This document shows, one piece after another, positions 1 through 4,504 of a DNA stretch of 5,773 nt. Source of the stretch: Anaerolineae bacterium CG2_30_64_16 (GTDB lineage: Bacteria; Chloroflexota; Anaerolineae; CG2-30-64-16); assembly GCA_001871755.1 (NCBI GenBank), contig MNXL01000079.1, forward strand, positions 1 through 5,773, in the 5' to 3' direction. Below the pieces are notes generated by a model. That model did not search any database and was not told the origin of the DNA. It saw nothing but the letters and a program-made list of their open reading frames with translations. Positions within the stretch are counted from its first letter, which is position 1; the number at the start of each line of letters is the position of its first letter. Position numbers and translations under genes: made by a program.

Positions 1-36
1 CGCGAGAAGTCAGGGGCAAACCCGCTCAGACGGTGT

Positions 37-53
37 CCTGAGCCCGTCGAAGG
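37..53. repeat. Dispersed short repeat, cctgagcccgtcgaagg type
   Basis: The 17-bp string is followed by aatgaca. It belongs to the widely dispersed intergenic sequence class seen in many bacterial genomes as 'ccttcgacgggctcagg' (reverse strand). A related sequence (gtcattctgagcg to cgaggaatct) lies at 2005-2065. Here it sits just beyond the point where the HicB-like remnant on the minus strand loses family resemblance (about 93), so it may mark the break in that gene. Only one copy of this exact form is visible in the window. Confidence 0.5.
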
Positions 54-92
54 AATGACAGACGCCAAAAAGCGCACTTTGTGACCGTGTCG

Positions 93-235
93 AGTATAGT
101 AGTCGATCAAAGAGGCGATGTAGTCCTGCTGCGCTTTTTGGACGTGTCTCCGTCCCCGTAAACGCCGAACAGACCGTCGCTCAGGACGTAATAACCGTCG
201 GCGTTTTGCTCCCAGGTCAGGGTCAACGGCTTGAC
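93..235 (-). pseudogene. Frameshifted HicB-like antitoxin remnant
   Basis: On the minus strand the segment read from about 235 down to 147 encodes KPLTLTWEQNADGYYVLSDG and then LFGVYGDGDT. The frame then continues with unrelated residues to a stop at 107-109. Moving by one base near 147 restores a convincing continuation, VQKAQQDYIASLIDYYT, down to about 93. The joined protein has the layout of HicB-type antitoxins: a strand-rich 'W-E-x-DGYYV' start, 'LFGVYGDGDT', then an amphipathic helix. One G missing in the gacacgtcc stretch explains the shift. No start codon is visible upstream in frame, and after residue DYYT the sequence turns into repeat-like DNA open to the left window edge. HicB assignment is an inference from pattern; that it is a broken gene is well supported. 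Confidence 0.6.
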
Positions 236-264
236 GACCGCCCAGCCTGGCGCAATGGGTCCGC

Positions 265-414
265 TCAGACGCTGTTTGCGCTTCCGTTGCGATGCGCGGG
301 AACCCGTCCGCCCCAGTGCTGCAAGCCCACCTGGATGATCTCGGGCAGGTGGTCCTGGAGCGGCAATACCTGTCGGGCCAGTTCGTCGGGCAGTTGGAGC
401 GAGATCGTGACCAT
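265..414 (-). CDS. Truncated antitoxin-like small ORF (49 aa)
   Basis: The ATG at 414 is preceded by GGGAGGTG (419-426, minus strand) at good spacing, and a near-consensus promoter lies just upstream. The product begins MVTISLQLPDELARQVLPLQ and continues with an amphipathic helix DHLPEIIQVGLQHW. This resembles the N-terminal part of small antitoxin-like proteins that precede PIN toxins: a short DNA-binding-like strand and helix, with a toxin-binding tail expected after it. Here the last 15 residues (GGRVPAHRNGSANSV) look unrelated and the protein stops at 49 aa. The downstream DNA carries a different broken gene (93-235), so the 3' half and any cognate toxin appear lost. Expression is plausible; function is doubtful. 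The antitoxin assignment is an inference. Confidence 0.5.
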   Translation of the reverse strand: MVTISLQLPDELARQVLPLQDHLPEIIQVGLQHWGGRVPAHRNGSANSV

Positions 415-432
415 GTTTCACCTCCCGTCGCA

Positions 433-461
433 AGTATAGCAGCGGGGCAAGGAATGGTCAA
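433..461 (-). promoter_or_regulatory. Sigma-70-type promoter for the truncated antitoxin-like ORF
   Basis: Reading the minus strand, TTGACC (456-461) is followed after exactly 17 bp by TATACT (433-438). Transcription would begin near 426, only about a dozen bases before the ATG at 414, with the Shine-Dalgarno sequence at the very start of the mRNA. The survival of a near-consensus promoter over a damaged gene suggests the decay is recent. Confidence 0.6.
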
Positions 462-486
462 ATGAATACTGCGCGCCAGGTTCGGT

Positions 487-511
487 TTCTCGGAGAATCG
501 CATTCATGCGA
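487..511. other. Two small palindromes between convergent gene ends
   Basis: TTCTC-G-GAGAA (487-497) is followed at once by TCGCAT-TC-ATGCGA (498-511). They lie about 50 bp beyond the stop codon of the membrane protein gene. There is no T-run after either, so a rho-independent terminator is not supported. They may form weak hairpins in the 3' untranslated region. Confidence 0.3.
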
Positions 512-560
512 CAACCCTGATCGAGTGTTCGTCGTCTGCTGTTCCGCAAGCCGTCGCCCA

Positions 561-1919
561 TCAGCCAATGGCATGAGCTGGGGACGCGAGGATGTCGCGA
601 TCACCGGCCGCGCGGCGGGCCGCCCGGCTACACTGCCACAGCCAGCCTGTCTGGAGGAGCGTGCTGATCACCATGCTCATCAGGCCGACATACAGCCCGG
701 TCGCGCCGCCCCAGGCGACCCCCGCGAACAAGATCACGCCGTTCACCAACAGGAACACCGCCACGGCCTCGGTGATGCCGCGGGTGCGCCGGCTATGCAA
801 AATCGCGCCCTGATACCAGCTCTGCGCGGCGCTGAGCGCCGGCATCGGTAGCGCCAGCCAGAGCGCCCCGCCGGCCAGCGCAGCCAGCCGCGGCGAGAGC
901 GCCGAGACCCCCGCAAACCAGAAGTGTGAGAGCGGGGTCGCGGCGATCACGAGCAGGCCGGCCGTGGTCAGCGTGGCCAGGATAGCGGTGAACCGGCTCA
1001 GCGCCGCGGCCGAACGCGGCTCGTCGAGCAACGCCACCACCACCTCGTTGAAAGCGATCCCCAGGCCGCGCAACATGAACACCAGCCCGGTGACCACCGG
1101 CCAGATCGCCAGGGACGCCAGCGCGTCCGGCATCCGGCTCAACGCGGCGCTGCCGATCGGCTGGACCAACAGGCTGAGCAGCGACGTGAACACCAGCGGG
1201 ATGTAGAAGAGAAAGAAGGCCCGATAGGTCAGGGGCGGCTCGACAGCCGGCTGAGCTCGCAGCTCGTAGCGCAGCACGGGGCGAACCCGCAGACCAGTGT
1301 AAACCGCCTCACTCACCACCCCCGCGGCGACCGCGCTGGTCGCCACCACCACGCCGGGTAACACGCCGACCAGGTAGCCCGTCAGCAGCACCGCGCCATC
1401 CGAGATCAGCCGGATCACCGTGCCGACGCCGACCGCCCGCGAGTGCCCGAAACGGATCAGCACGCCCTGGTTGAACCGCCGGTACGCAATCGCCCAGGTC
1501 CAGGGCAGCATGATCATCAGGCCGAGCCGGGCTGGCTCGACGATCTCGGCCGGCGCGCCAAGTACCCCTCGCACCACGACGTAGTACAGCGGCGTGAACG
1601 CGATCAGCGCGTGGAGCGCGGTCAGGCTGGCCGACGTGAGCATCATGAAGCGGTGCAGCTTGACGTACGAGCCCCAATCCCGGCTAAGCGCGGTGGACGC
1701 GGCTAGCAGCATGATGATAGGCGACTCGATGACCAACGCCAGCGGGAAGACCACGCCGCCGTACGCGGCCAGGTTGATCTCAGGATCCGCCAGCCGCGCC
1801 ACGACCGCGCTGAGCACGGGCAGCTCCGCGCCCATCAGCAGCCAACTGGCAGCCAGCGGCCACCAGGTGCGCACGATCCGGCGGACCGTCAGGGGGGACG
1901 AGTTCGTGTTGGATTGCAT
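561..1919 (-). CDS. Multi-pass membrane protein, MATE/MOP flippase-like (452 aa)
   Basis: The ATG at 1919 (MQSNTNSSPL) is chosen because the first membrane segment starts soon after it and because the in-frame sequence further upstream to 2096 translates an intergenic repeat. About 12 hydrophobic segments are visible, at roughly residues 20-42, 51-75, 93-117, 130-146, 165-187, 188-208, 233-254, 266-283, 310-328, 345-362, 383-402 and 403-425. They form two sets of six split by a charged loop at 209-232. This two-bundle layout and the length of about 450 residues fit the MOP superfamily (MATE exporters, polysaccharide and lipid flippases). The segment TALHALIAFTPLYYVV and the following YRRFNQGVLIRFGHSRAVG recall the ANK-type branch, but I cannot separate it from other MATE-like branches by eye. 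Likely role: an inner-membrane exporter or flippase of unknown substrate. No partner genes flank it. Confidence 0.65.
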   Translation of the reverse strand: MQSNTNSSPLTVRRIVRTWWPLAASWLLMGAELPVLSAVVARLADPEINLAAYGGVVFPLALVIESPIIMLLAASTALSRDWGSYVKLHRFMMLTSASLTALHALIAFTPLYYVVVRGVLGAPAEIVEPARLGLMIMLPWTWAIAYRRFNQGVLIRFGHSRAVGVGTVIRLISDGAVLLTGYLVGVLPGVVVATSAVAAGVVSEAVYTGLRVRPVLRYELRAQPAVEPPLTYRAFFLFYIPLVFTSLLSLLVQPIGSAALSRMPDALASLAIWPVVTGLVFMLRGLGIAFNEVVVALLDEPRSAAALSRFTAILATLTTAGLLVIAATPLSHFWFAGVSALSPRLAALAGGALWLALPMPALSAAQSWYQGAILHSRRTRGITEAVAVFLLVNGVILFAGVAWGGATGLYVGLMSMVISTLLQTGWLWQCSRAARRAAGDRDILASPAHAIG

Positions 1920-1927
1920 AAGCCAAG

Positions 1928-1957
1928 ATTGTACACCCGCATGGTATCGGGCGGCAA
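1928..1957 (-). promoter_or_regulatory. Probable promoter giving a near-leaderless mRNA
   Basis: On the minus strand TTGCCG (1952-1957), an 18-bp spacer and TACAAT (1928-1933) form a fair sigma-70-type promoter. The predicted start of transcription is about 1921-1922, only 2-3 bases before the ATG at 1919. No Shine-Dalgarno sequence is seen at normal spacing before that ATG, which fits leaderless translation of the membrane protein. Confidence 0.45.
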
Positions 1958-2004
1958 ACCGAGGGGGCGGCAGGGGGTATACCGCAAAAGTATCGGCGAA
2001 TCGC

Positions 2005-2065
2005 GTCATTCTGAGCGGGTCGACCCCTGATCTCTCGCGACGGCGTGAAACCAGCGAGGAATCTC
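2005..2065. repeat. Dispersed intergenic repeat, gtcattctgagcg ... cgaggaatct type
   Basis: The block begins gtcattctgagcg and ends cgaggaatctc, the two ends of a repeat commonly scattered through intergenic DNA of Chloroflexota and other phyla. It contains the perfect palindrome GGGTCGACCC (2017-2026). It is related to the string at 37-53. Its presence shows that the in-frame extension of the membrane protein ORF up to 2096 is not coding. Confidence 0.5.
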
Positions 2066-2178
2066 CGCACCACACGACGAGACCCCTTCGTTGCACCCCT
2101 CCCGAGGCCCCTCCCGAGTTCAGCGAGTGGAGTCTGCCTTATTCATACTTGAACTTCCCTCTTTGCGCCAGCCGTCAC
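2066..2178. other. Intergenic DNA with an 11-bp duplicated string
   Basis: Together with 1958-2065 this forms the gap between the divergent membrane protein gene and the first secretion-leader cassette. CCCCTCCCGAG occurs twice, at 2096-2106 and 2108-2118. No credible gene, RNA or terminator is seen here. Confidence 0.4.
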
Positions 2179-2207
2179 TTGACGCAACCCCCGATCGGTG
2201 TTAGGAT
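2179..2207 (+). promoter_or_regulatory. Promoter of secretion-leader cassette copy 1
   Basis: TTGACG (2179-2184), a 17-bp spacer and TAGGAT (2202-2207). The same hexamer pair with the same spacing occurs in copy 3 (TTGACG 5396-5401, TAGAAT 5419-5424), although the spacer sequences differ. That pattern supports a real promoter. The predicted start is about 2214, giving a leader of about 155 nt before the ATG at 2369. Confidence 0.6.
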
Positions 2208-2390
2208 TCGGTGAGCAAGATTCCTGGCTCGATCTTGCAGCGTTGGCCGACGCGCCGTGGGTCAGCCACGCCCTATCGGGCCGCCGGCCGGCTCCTGCGC
2301 ATACACCACTCCCCCCCCTGTTCACTGCACCACGCTGACCCGGCGCCCCCGCCTGGAGGTTTGACGCGATGAACGGCTTGCACCCTCAGC
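2198..2390 (+). repeat. Secretion-leader cassette repeat, copy 1
   Basis: About 193 bp covering the -10 region, the whole untranslated leader and the first seven codons of the small ORF. It matches 5415-5603 at about 90% by hand count, with an unbroken identical run of 46 bp (2214-2259 against 5431-5476). The matches are interrupted mainly by a C-tract length difference (eight Cs at 2311-2318). The upstream -35 is conserved too, but the DNA beyond it is not. Confidence 0.85.
2215..2238 (+). promoter_or_regulatory. Stem-loop at the predicted 5' end of the leader RNA, copy 1
   Basis: GCAAGAT (2215-2221) pairs perfectly with ATCTTGC (2232-2238) around a 10-nt loop. It begins within a base or two of the predicted transcription start. 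A second small stem CGTGG/CCACG follows near 2257-2271. The first stem is identical in copy 3. A role in mRNA stability or control of translation is an inference; I recognise no known riboswitch. Confidence 0.45.
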
Positions 2391-2533
2391 GCCCTGACGC
2401 ATCCCCTGACCAACCCGCCAGCCCGTCCGCCGCGGCCCGCCGCCCGCGCCTGAGCGCGGTGGGCATCGCGGTTGTCTTCCTGCTGATGCTCGCGATCGGG
2501 ACGTTCTCGGCCGCGTGGGCCACGCCCAAATAG
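2369..2533 (+). CDS. Signal-peptide-only ORF, secretion-leader family copy 1 (54 aa)
   Basis: The ATG at 2369 lies 8 nt after a strong GGAGGT. The product starts MNGLHPQRPDASPDQPAS, a long Pro/Arg-rich n-region of about 34 residues. A hydrophobic core IAVVFLLMLAIGTFSAAWA (33-51) follows, then TPK and a stop. The AWA|TP end is a good signal peptidase I site, so nothing would remain after cleavage except TPK. Copy 2 at 4223 has the same core and the same AWATP end but continues into a Thr-Pro-rich linker. Copy 1 is therefore best read as the 5' end of a secreted or surface protein gene whose mature part has been lost at the junction near 2531-2550. A free-standing small membrane peptide is the alternative. 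Confidence 0.6.
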   Translation: MNGLHPQRPDASPDQPASPSAAARRPRLSAVGIAVVFLLMLAIGTFSAAWATPK

Positions 2534-2722
2534 GATCAGCACTGAGCCTCTTTGGGGCGACAAGGCGACCTACCGCATCGATACCGGTGAGCTTCTGGCT
2601 GGGTCGCTGCCGCGGCGTCAACAGCGTTTGGTGGAAGCGTGGATTGAGCTTTATCAGAGTGAATTACTGGAAGCTTGGAGCCTCGTGAATGCTGGCGAGC
2701 CAGTTAAGAAGGCGCCGCCATT

Positions 2723-2730
2723 GAAACGAG
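2723..2730. repeat. Target site duplication, left copy (GAAACGAG)
   Basis: An exact 8-bp direct repeat flush against the left end of the inverted-repeat element. The other copy is at 2823-2830. Confidence 0.8.
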
Positions 2731-2822
2731 GTATCCTCTCAATTTGTAGGGGCATTGCCATCACGTGCCTGGCACTTCCGAAAAGTGCCAGGCACGTTCG
2801 CCCCAGATTATTGAGAAGATAC
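2731..2822. mobile_element. 92-bp miniature inverted-repeat element
   Basis: The ends are inverted repeats: GTATCCTCTCAAT on the left (2731-2743) and, on the opposite strand, GTATCTTCTCAAT on the right (2810-2822), 12 of 13 matching. A GGGGC block is also mirrored on both sides. The centre is a perfect 15-bp stem, ACGTGCCTGGCACTT (2763-2777) and its complement (2783-2797), with a 5-nt loop. It is flanked exactly by GAAACGAG on both sides. It encodes nothing, so it would have been moved by a transposase supplied elsewhere. The family is not recognised. As RNA the whole element would fold into a long hairpin between the DUF4160 remnant and DUF2442, which could affect readthrough or stability. 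Confidence 0.8.
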
Positions 2823-2830
2823 GAAACGAG
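2823..2830. repeat. Target site duplication, right copy (GAAACGAG)
   Basis: Exact match to 2723-2730, flush with the right end of the miniature element. It overlaps the region just upstream of the DUF2442 ribosome binding site. Confidence 0.8.
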
Positions 2831-2844
2831 AGGAGTAACAGAAC

Positions 2845-3234
2845 ATGACGCACCTGATGATTAATGTGACGGGTTTCGTGATCGTAGGGCCGTACACCTT
2901 GCGGATTACCTTTGACAATGGCGGCGAACGTACCATCAACTTTGCGCCGATGCTGGCCGGTTACTACTACGCGCCGTTGCGCGAACTTGATTTCTTCAAT
3001 CAGGTCCGTCTGGACCCAGAGGTGCATACACTGGTGTGGCCCAATGGCGCCGACTTCGACCCGGCCACGCTCTATCACTGGGATCAAGAGGAAGGCGTCG
3101 AGTTGGCGCAAAGAGCAGCGTATTGGCGCAAGCCCAGTGAGGGCCGCGAGCAGCCGGAGGTAGAGATCGGTCGCGGGCCAAAGAAGAAGCGACCTGACCC
3201 CGCCTTACAGCCAACCGCGTTGCGCGCGGGTTAA
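2845..3234 (+). CDS. DUF2442 domain protein with C-terminal extension (129 aa)
   Basis: The ATG at 2845 is preceded by GAGAGGAG about nine bases away. Residues 5-80 fit DUF2442: a strand-rich start (VTGFVIVGPYTLRITFDNGG), FAPMLAGYYYAPLREL, and the diagnostic end VWPNGADFDPATLY. Family members are usually about 75-95 residues. Here about 45 extra residues follow, rich in charged residues (REQPEVEIGRGPKKKRPD) and ending ALQPTALRAG; this tail may come from repeat DNA that has become translated. The gene originally followed DUF4160 with a 6-base gap, and a 92-bp element now separates them. DUF2442 proteins are small and of unknown biochemical role, often beside DUF4160; one proposal is an antitoxin-like or DNA-binding partner. 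The domain call is firm, the role is not. Confidence 0.8.
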   Translation: MTHLMINVTGFVIVGPYTLRITFDNGGERTINFAPMLAGYYYAPLRELDFFNQVRLDPEVHTLVWPNGADFDPATLYHWDQEEGVELAQRAAYWRKPSEGREQPEVEIGRGPKKKRPDPALQPTALRAG

Positions 3235-3311
3235 AGCCGCCGAGCGTTGTCCCACAGGGATGCTGCGAAAAAACGCCCGGCCCAGATGGGTGAAAGCCGG
3301 TTGAAACCGGC
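3195..3311. repeat. Repeat-like, hairpin-rich region after DUF2442
   Basis: AACCGCG ... CGCGGGTT (about 3213-3232) forms a bulged hairpin within the DUF2442 tail. TCCC-ACA-GGGA lies just after the stop, and GCCGGTT-GA-AACCGGC (3296-3311) forms a short perfect palindrome of the 'GGTTGAAACC' type commonly dispersed in bacterial intergenic DNA. No T-run is present, so a terminator is not claimed. Within 3235-3330 no gene is seen. Confidence 0.35.
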
Positions 3312-3330
3312 CGGCGTGCGCCCCGATAGG

Positions 3331-3359
3331 TTGACAATGTCACACGATTGTTGTATTCT
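3331..3359 (+). promoter_or_regulatory. Strong sigma-70 promoter of the first antitoxin/PIN operon
   Basis: A perfect TTGACA (3331-3336), a 17-bp spacer and TATTCT (3354-3359). Transcription would start near 3366, about 30 bases before the antitoxin ATG at 3396. Such operons are usually autorepressed by the antitoxin at or beside the promoter; no clear operator palindrome is evident here. Confidence 0.7.
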
Positions 3360-3395
3360 GGCCTTATCAGCAGAGGGAAAGGGGCGGTTGATGAA

Positions 3396-3668
3396 ATGAG
3401 CACAATCAGCGCTGAGTTAACCTTCAACCAGCTTGGCGCGGCCGTTCAGCGGTTGCCATACGAGCAGAAGGTGGCGTTATGGCGATTGCTGAGCGCCGAG
3501 GTGGATCGCCAGGACAGTCTTCGTCGCCAGGCTCGCCAGGAGTTCGCCGAGGCCGTGCGCCTCATTCGGGCTGCCAATCGGGGAGCCAGCGAAGATGAAG
3601 TTGTGGCCGATGTTGACGCGGCTGTGCTCGAGGTTCGCGCCGCGCGCCGCGCTACGTATTGTGGTTGA
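3396..3668 (+). CDS. Antitoxin of the first PIN module (90 aa)
   Basis: The start at ATG 3396 gives MSTISAELTFNQLGAAVQRL. A longer in-frame reading back to 3348 would lie inside the promoter and is rejected. A purine-rich AAAGGGG lies about 11 bases upstream. The protein is mostly helical: an N-terminal strand and helix (residues 1-35), a long charged helix (about 35-65), and an acidic end, ASEDEVVADVDAAVLEVRAA. The '-DE---D---AV-EVR' tail matches the toxin-binding tail of small antitoxins that precede PIN toxins in Chloroflexota and cyanobacteria. It most likely binds and blocks the PIN nuclease encoded immediately downstream and overlapping it. No named DNA-binding fold can be assigned by eye. 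Confidence 0.65.
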   Translation: MSTISAELTFNQLGAAVQRLPYEQKVALWRLLSAEVDRQDSLRRQARQEFAEAVRLIRAANRGASEDEVVADVDAAVLEVRAARRATYCG

Positions 3669-4071
3669 TACCAACATCCTGATCAGCGGCACGATCGCTG
3701 AATCTGGCTTCCCGGCGCGCATTGTGGATGCCGCCATCGCAGGGCGGATCCGATTCGTGGTCTCTGCCATCCTGGTAGATGAGTACCTGGAAGTGATCGA
3801 ACGTCCGCACATCGCCCGGAAGTACCCGCAGATCCAGGAACGCGTCGATAAGATCCGTCGCTACCTTCACCTGGATACGATCTTCGTTACTGGCATTCCA
3901 AGCGCGCCGATCGTTTCTGGCGATCCTGATGACGACTTCATTCTCGCTTGTGTAGAGGAGGGCCGCGCCCACTATGTGGTCTCAGGCGACCACCATCTTC
4001 TTGATCTTCATGAATACCGCGGCGCCAAGATCCTGACGCCGCGGGAGTTTGTAACAAAGGTGCTGCCGTAA
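3595..4071 (+). CDS. PIN-domain ribonuclease toxin (VapC-like), module 1 (158 aa)
   Basis: A PIN fold of the 'putative toxin-antitoxin system toxin component' type (TIGR00305-like). It shows RIVVDTNILISG with D25, a second acidic site in LVDEYLEVIERP (E63/E66), DPDDDFILAC with D112-D114, and SGDHHLL with D132. These are the metal-binding acids of a PIN nuclease, expected to cut RNA. All four positions are filled, so it looks active. The start is uncertain. ATG 3595 has GGGAG nine bases upstream and gives a 20-residue N-terminal extension overlapping the antitoxin gene by 74 bases. ATG 3610 is a second option. GTG 3661 would give a more usual overlap of 8 bases but would trim the first strand. 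Toxin-antitoxin coupling by overlap fits either way. Confidence 0.85.
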   Translation: MKLWPMLTRLCSRFAPRAALRIVVDTNILISGTIAESGFPARIVDAAIAGRIRFVVSAILVDEYLEVIERPHIARKYPQIQERVDKIRRYLHLDTIFVTGIPSAPIVSGDPDDDFILACVEEGRAHYVVSGDHHLLDLHEYRGAKILTPREFVTKVLP

Positions 4072-4222
4072 TCCTTTCAGATCGAGTCAATCAAATTCCT
4101 GGGGCTACTGACCGTTCTGGCTGATTGCCGATGCAAGGGCCGACTTGTGGCCCAGTTGTCGCCTCACTGTACACCGCATTGCCTCTCATCGCATCGGTGG
4201 CCCCCTCGTGGAGGTCTGTCCG
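4072..4222 (+). other. Intergenic leader region before secretion-leader copy 2
   Basis: About 150 bases separate the PIN gene from the next ORF. A stem GGGCC (4137-4141) / GGCCC (4149-4153) with a 7-nt loop is present. A very weak promoter-like pair (TTGTGG, 17 bp, TGTACA) overlaps it. The region has only scattered resemblance to the leader of copies 1 and 3. No terminator is seen after the PIN gene. Confidence 0.3.
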
Positions 4223-4504
4223 ATGATGCGCTTTCACTCGTGGCCGTTCCGCCGGCTGCCCGCCGGAGCCGCGCCCGATCCGGCTGTGACCGGCGCTCCG
4301 CTTCCCCAGCGTGTCCCTCGCGTCCTTTTCATCGTGTTCCTGCTGATGCTGGCCGTGGGCGCGGTCGCGCCCGCGTGGGCCACGCCGGACCAAAGTCCGC
4401 ACAACCAAACGATCCCGACGCCGACGCCCGCGCCGACGGCGACACCGACCTCGGGGCCGTGTGGCTCGGCAGACCACATCGTGCATTCATTCCGGCACGA
4501 ATAA
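4223..4504 (+). CDS. Secreted-protein 5' fragment, secretion-leader family copy 2 (93 aa)
   Basis: The ATG at 4223 lies 7 bases after GGAGGT; a second ATG follows directly at 4226. The n-region is long (about 32 residues, Pro/Arg-rich). The hydrophobic core VLFIVFLLMLAVGAVAP (34-50) is followed by AWA|TP, a good signal peptidase I site after A53. Copy 1 has the same FLLMLA-G ... AWATP pattern. The mature part continues DQSPHNQT and a Thr-Pro-rich stretch PTPTPAPTATPT (65-76), the linker style of exported surface proteins. The last 17 residues (SGPCGSADHIVHSFRHE) run into the 3' end of the convergent PIN gene, with an 18-bp overlap. The gene is therefore probably truncated: signal peptide and linker remain and the functional domain is gone. 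Whether it is expressed is unknown. Confidence 0.55.
   Translation: MMRFHSWPFRRLPAGAAPDPAVTGAPLPQRVPRVLFIVFLLMLAVGAVAPAWATPDQSPHNQTIPTPTPAPTATPTSGPCGSADHIVHSFRHE

Larger units (their letters stand above)
2550..2838 (+). pseudogene. DUF4160 gene, N-terminally truncated and split by a miniature element
   Basis: In frame from 2550 the sequence reads LWGDKATYRIDTGELLAG, then SLPRRQQRLVEAWIELYQSE and LLEAWSLVNAGEPVKKAPPL. This is the C-terminal half of DUF4160 proteins (the 'G-LP-R---L-EAWIELH---L--NW' pattern). The expected first 30 or so residues are missing, replaced by the end of the signal-peptide ORF (stop at 2531-2533). A 92-bp inverted-repeat element sits at 2731-2822. Removing it with one copy of its 8-bp target duplication makes the gene end APPLKREE-stop, with TAA at 2836-2838, six bases before the DUF2442 start at 2845. 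That is a normal operon arrangement. With the element in place the frame runs on to 2864. DUF4160 and DUF2442 genes are often neighbours and have been discussed as possible toxin-antitoxin-like pairs. Confidence 0.75.

Noticed and set aside
134..150. Programmed frameshift in the HicB-like gene
   Set aside because: The AAAAA run could slip, but there is no stimulatory structure, no start codon, and the surroundings are decayed, so a simple loss-of-function mutation is more likely.
107..433. 108-residue continuous minus-strand ORF as one real gene
   Set aside because: Its first half is an out-of-frame reading of the MVTISLQ antitoxin-like ORF and only its second half (about 147-235) is protein-like, so it is two damaged genes joined by chance.
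1920..2096. In-frame N-terminal extension of the membrane protein (start at 2096)
   Set aside because: The extension translates a dispersed intergenic repeat and a promoter-like region, is rich in Arg and Pro, and precedes the first membrane helix without any domain resemblance. ATG 1919 is preferred.
1594..2214. 206-residue plus-strand ORF opposite the membrane protein gene
   Set aside because: Serine/arginine-rich low-complexity reading antisense to clear transmembrane coding sequence, with no Shine-Dalgarno or recognisable motif.
2757..2800. Rho-independent terminator at the 15-bp perfect hairpin
   Set aside because: There is no T-run on either strand after the stem, and the hairpin is the centre of a transposon-like element with target duplications.
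2628..2864. 78-residue plus-strand ORF as an independent gene
   Set aside because: The start is an internal TTG within DUF4160 sequence, and the last 45 residues translate the miniature element. It is part of the DUF4160 pseudogene.
3200..3265. Integron attC-like site at the DUF2442 end
   Set aside because: The AACCGCG/CGCGGGTT pairing, GTTAAAGCC and GCGTTGT strings recall attC, but the required GTTRRRY and RYYYAAC core sites do not fit and no integrase or cassette series is visible.
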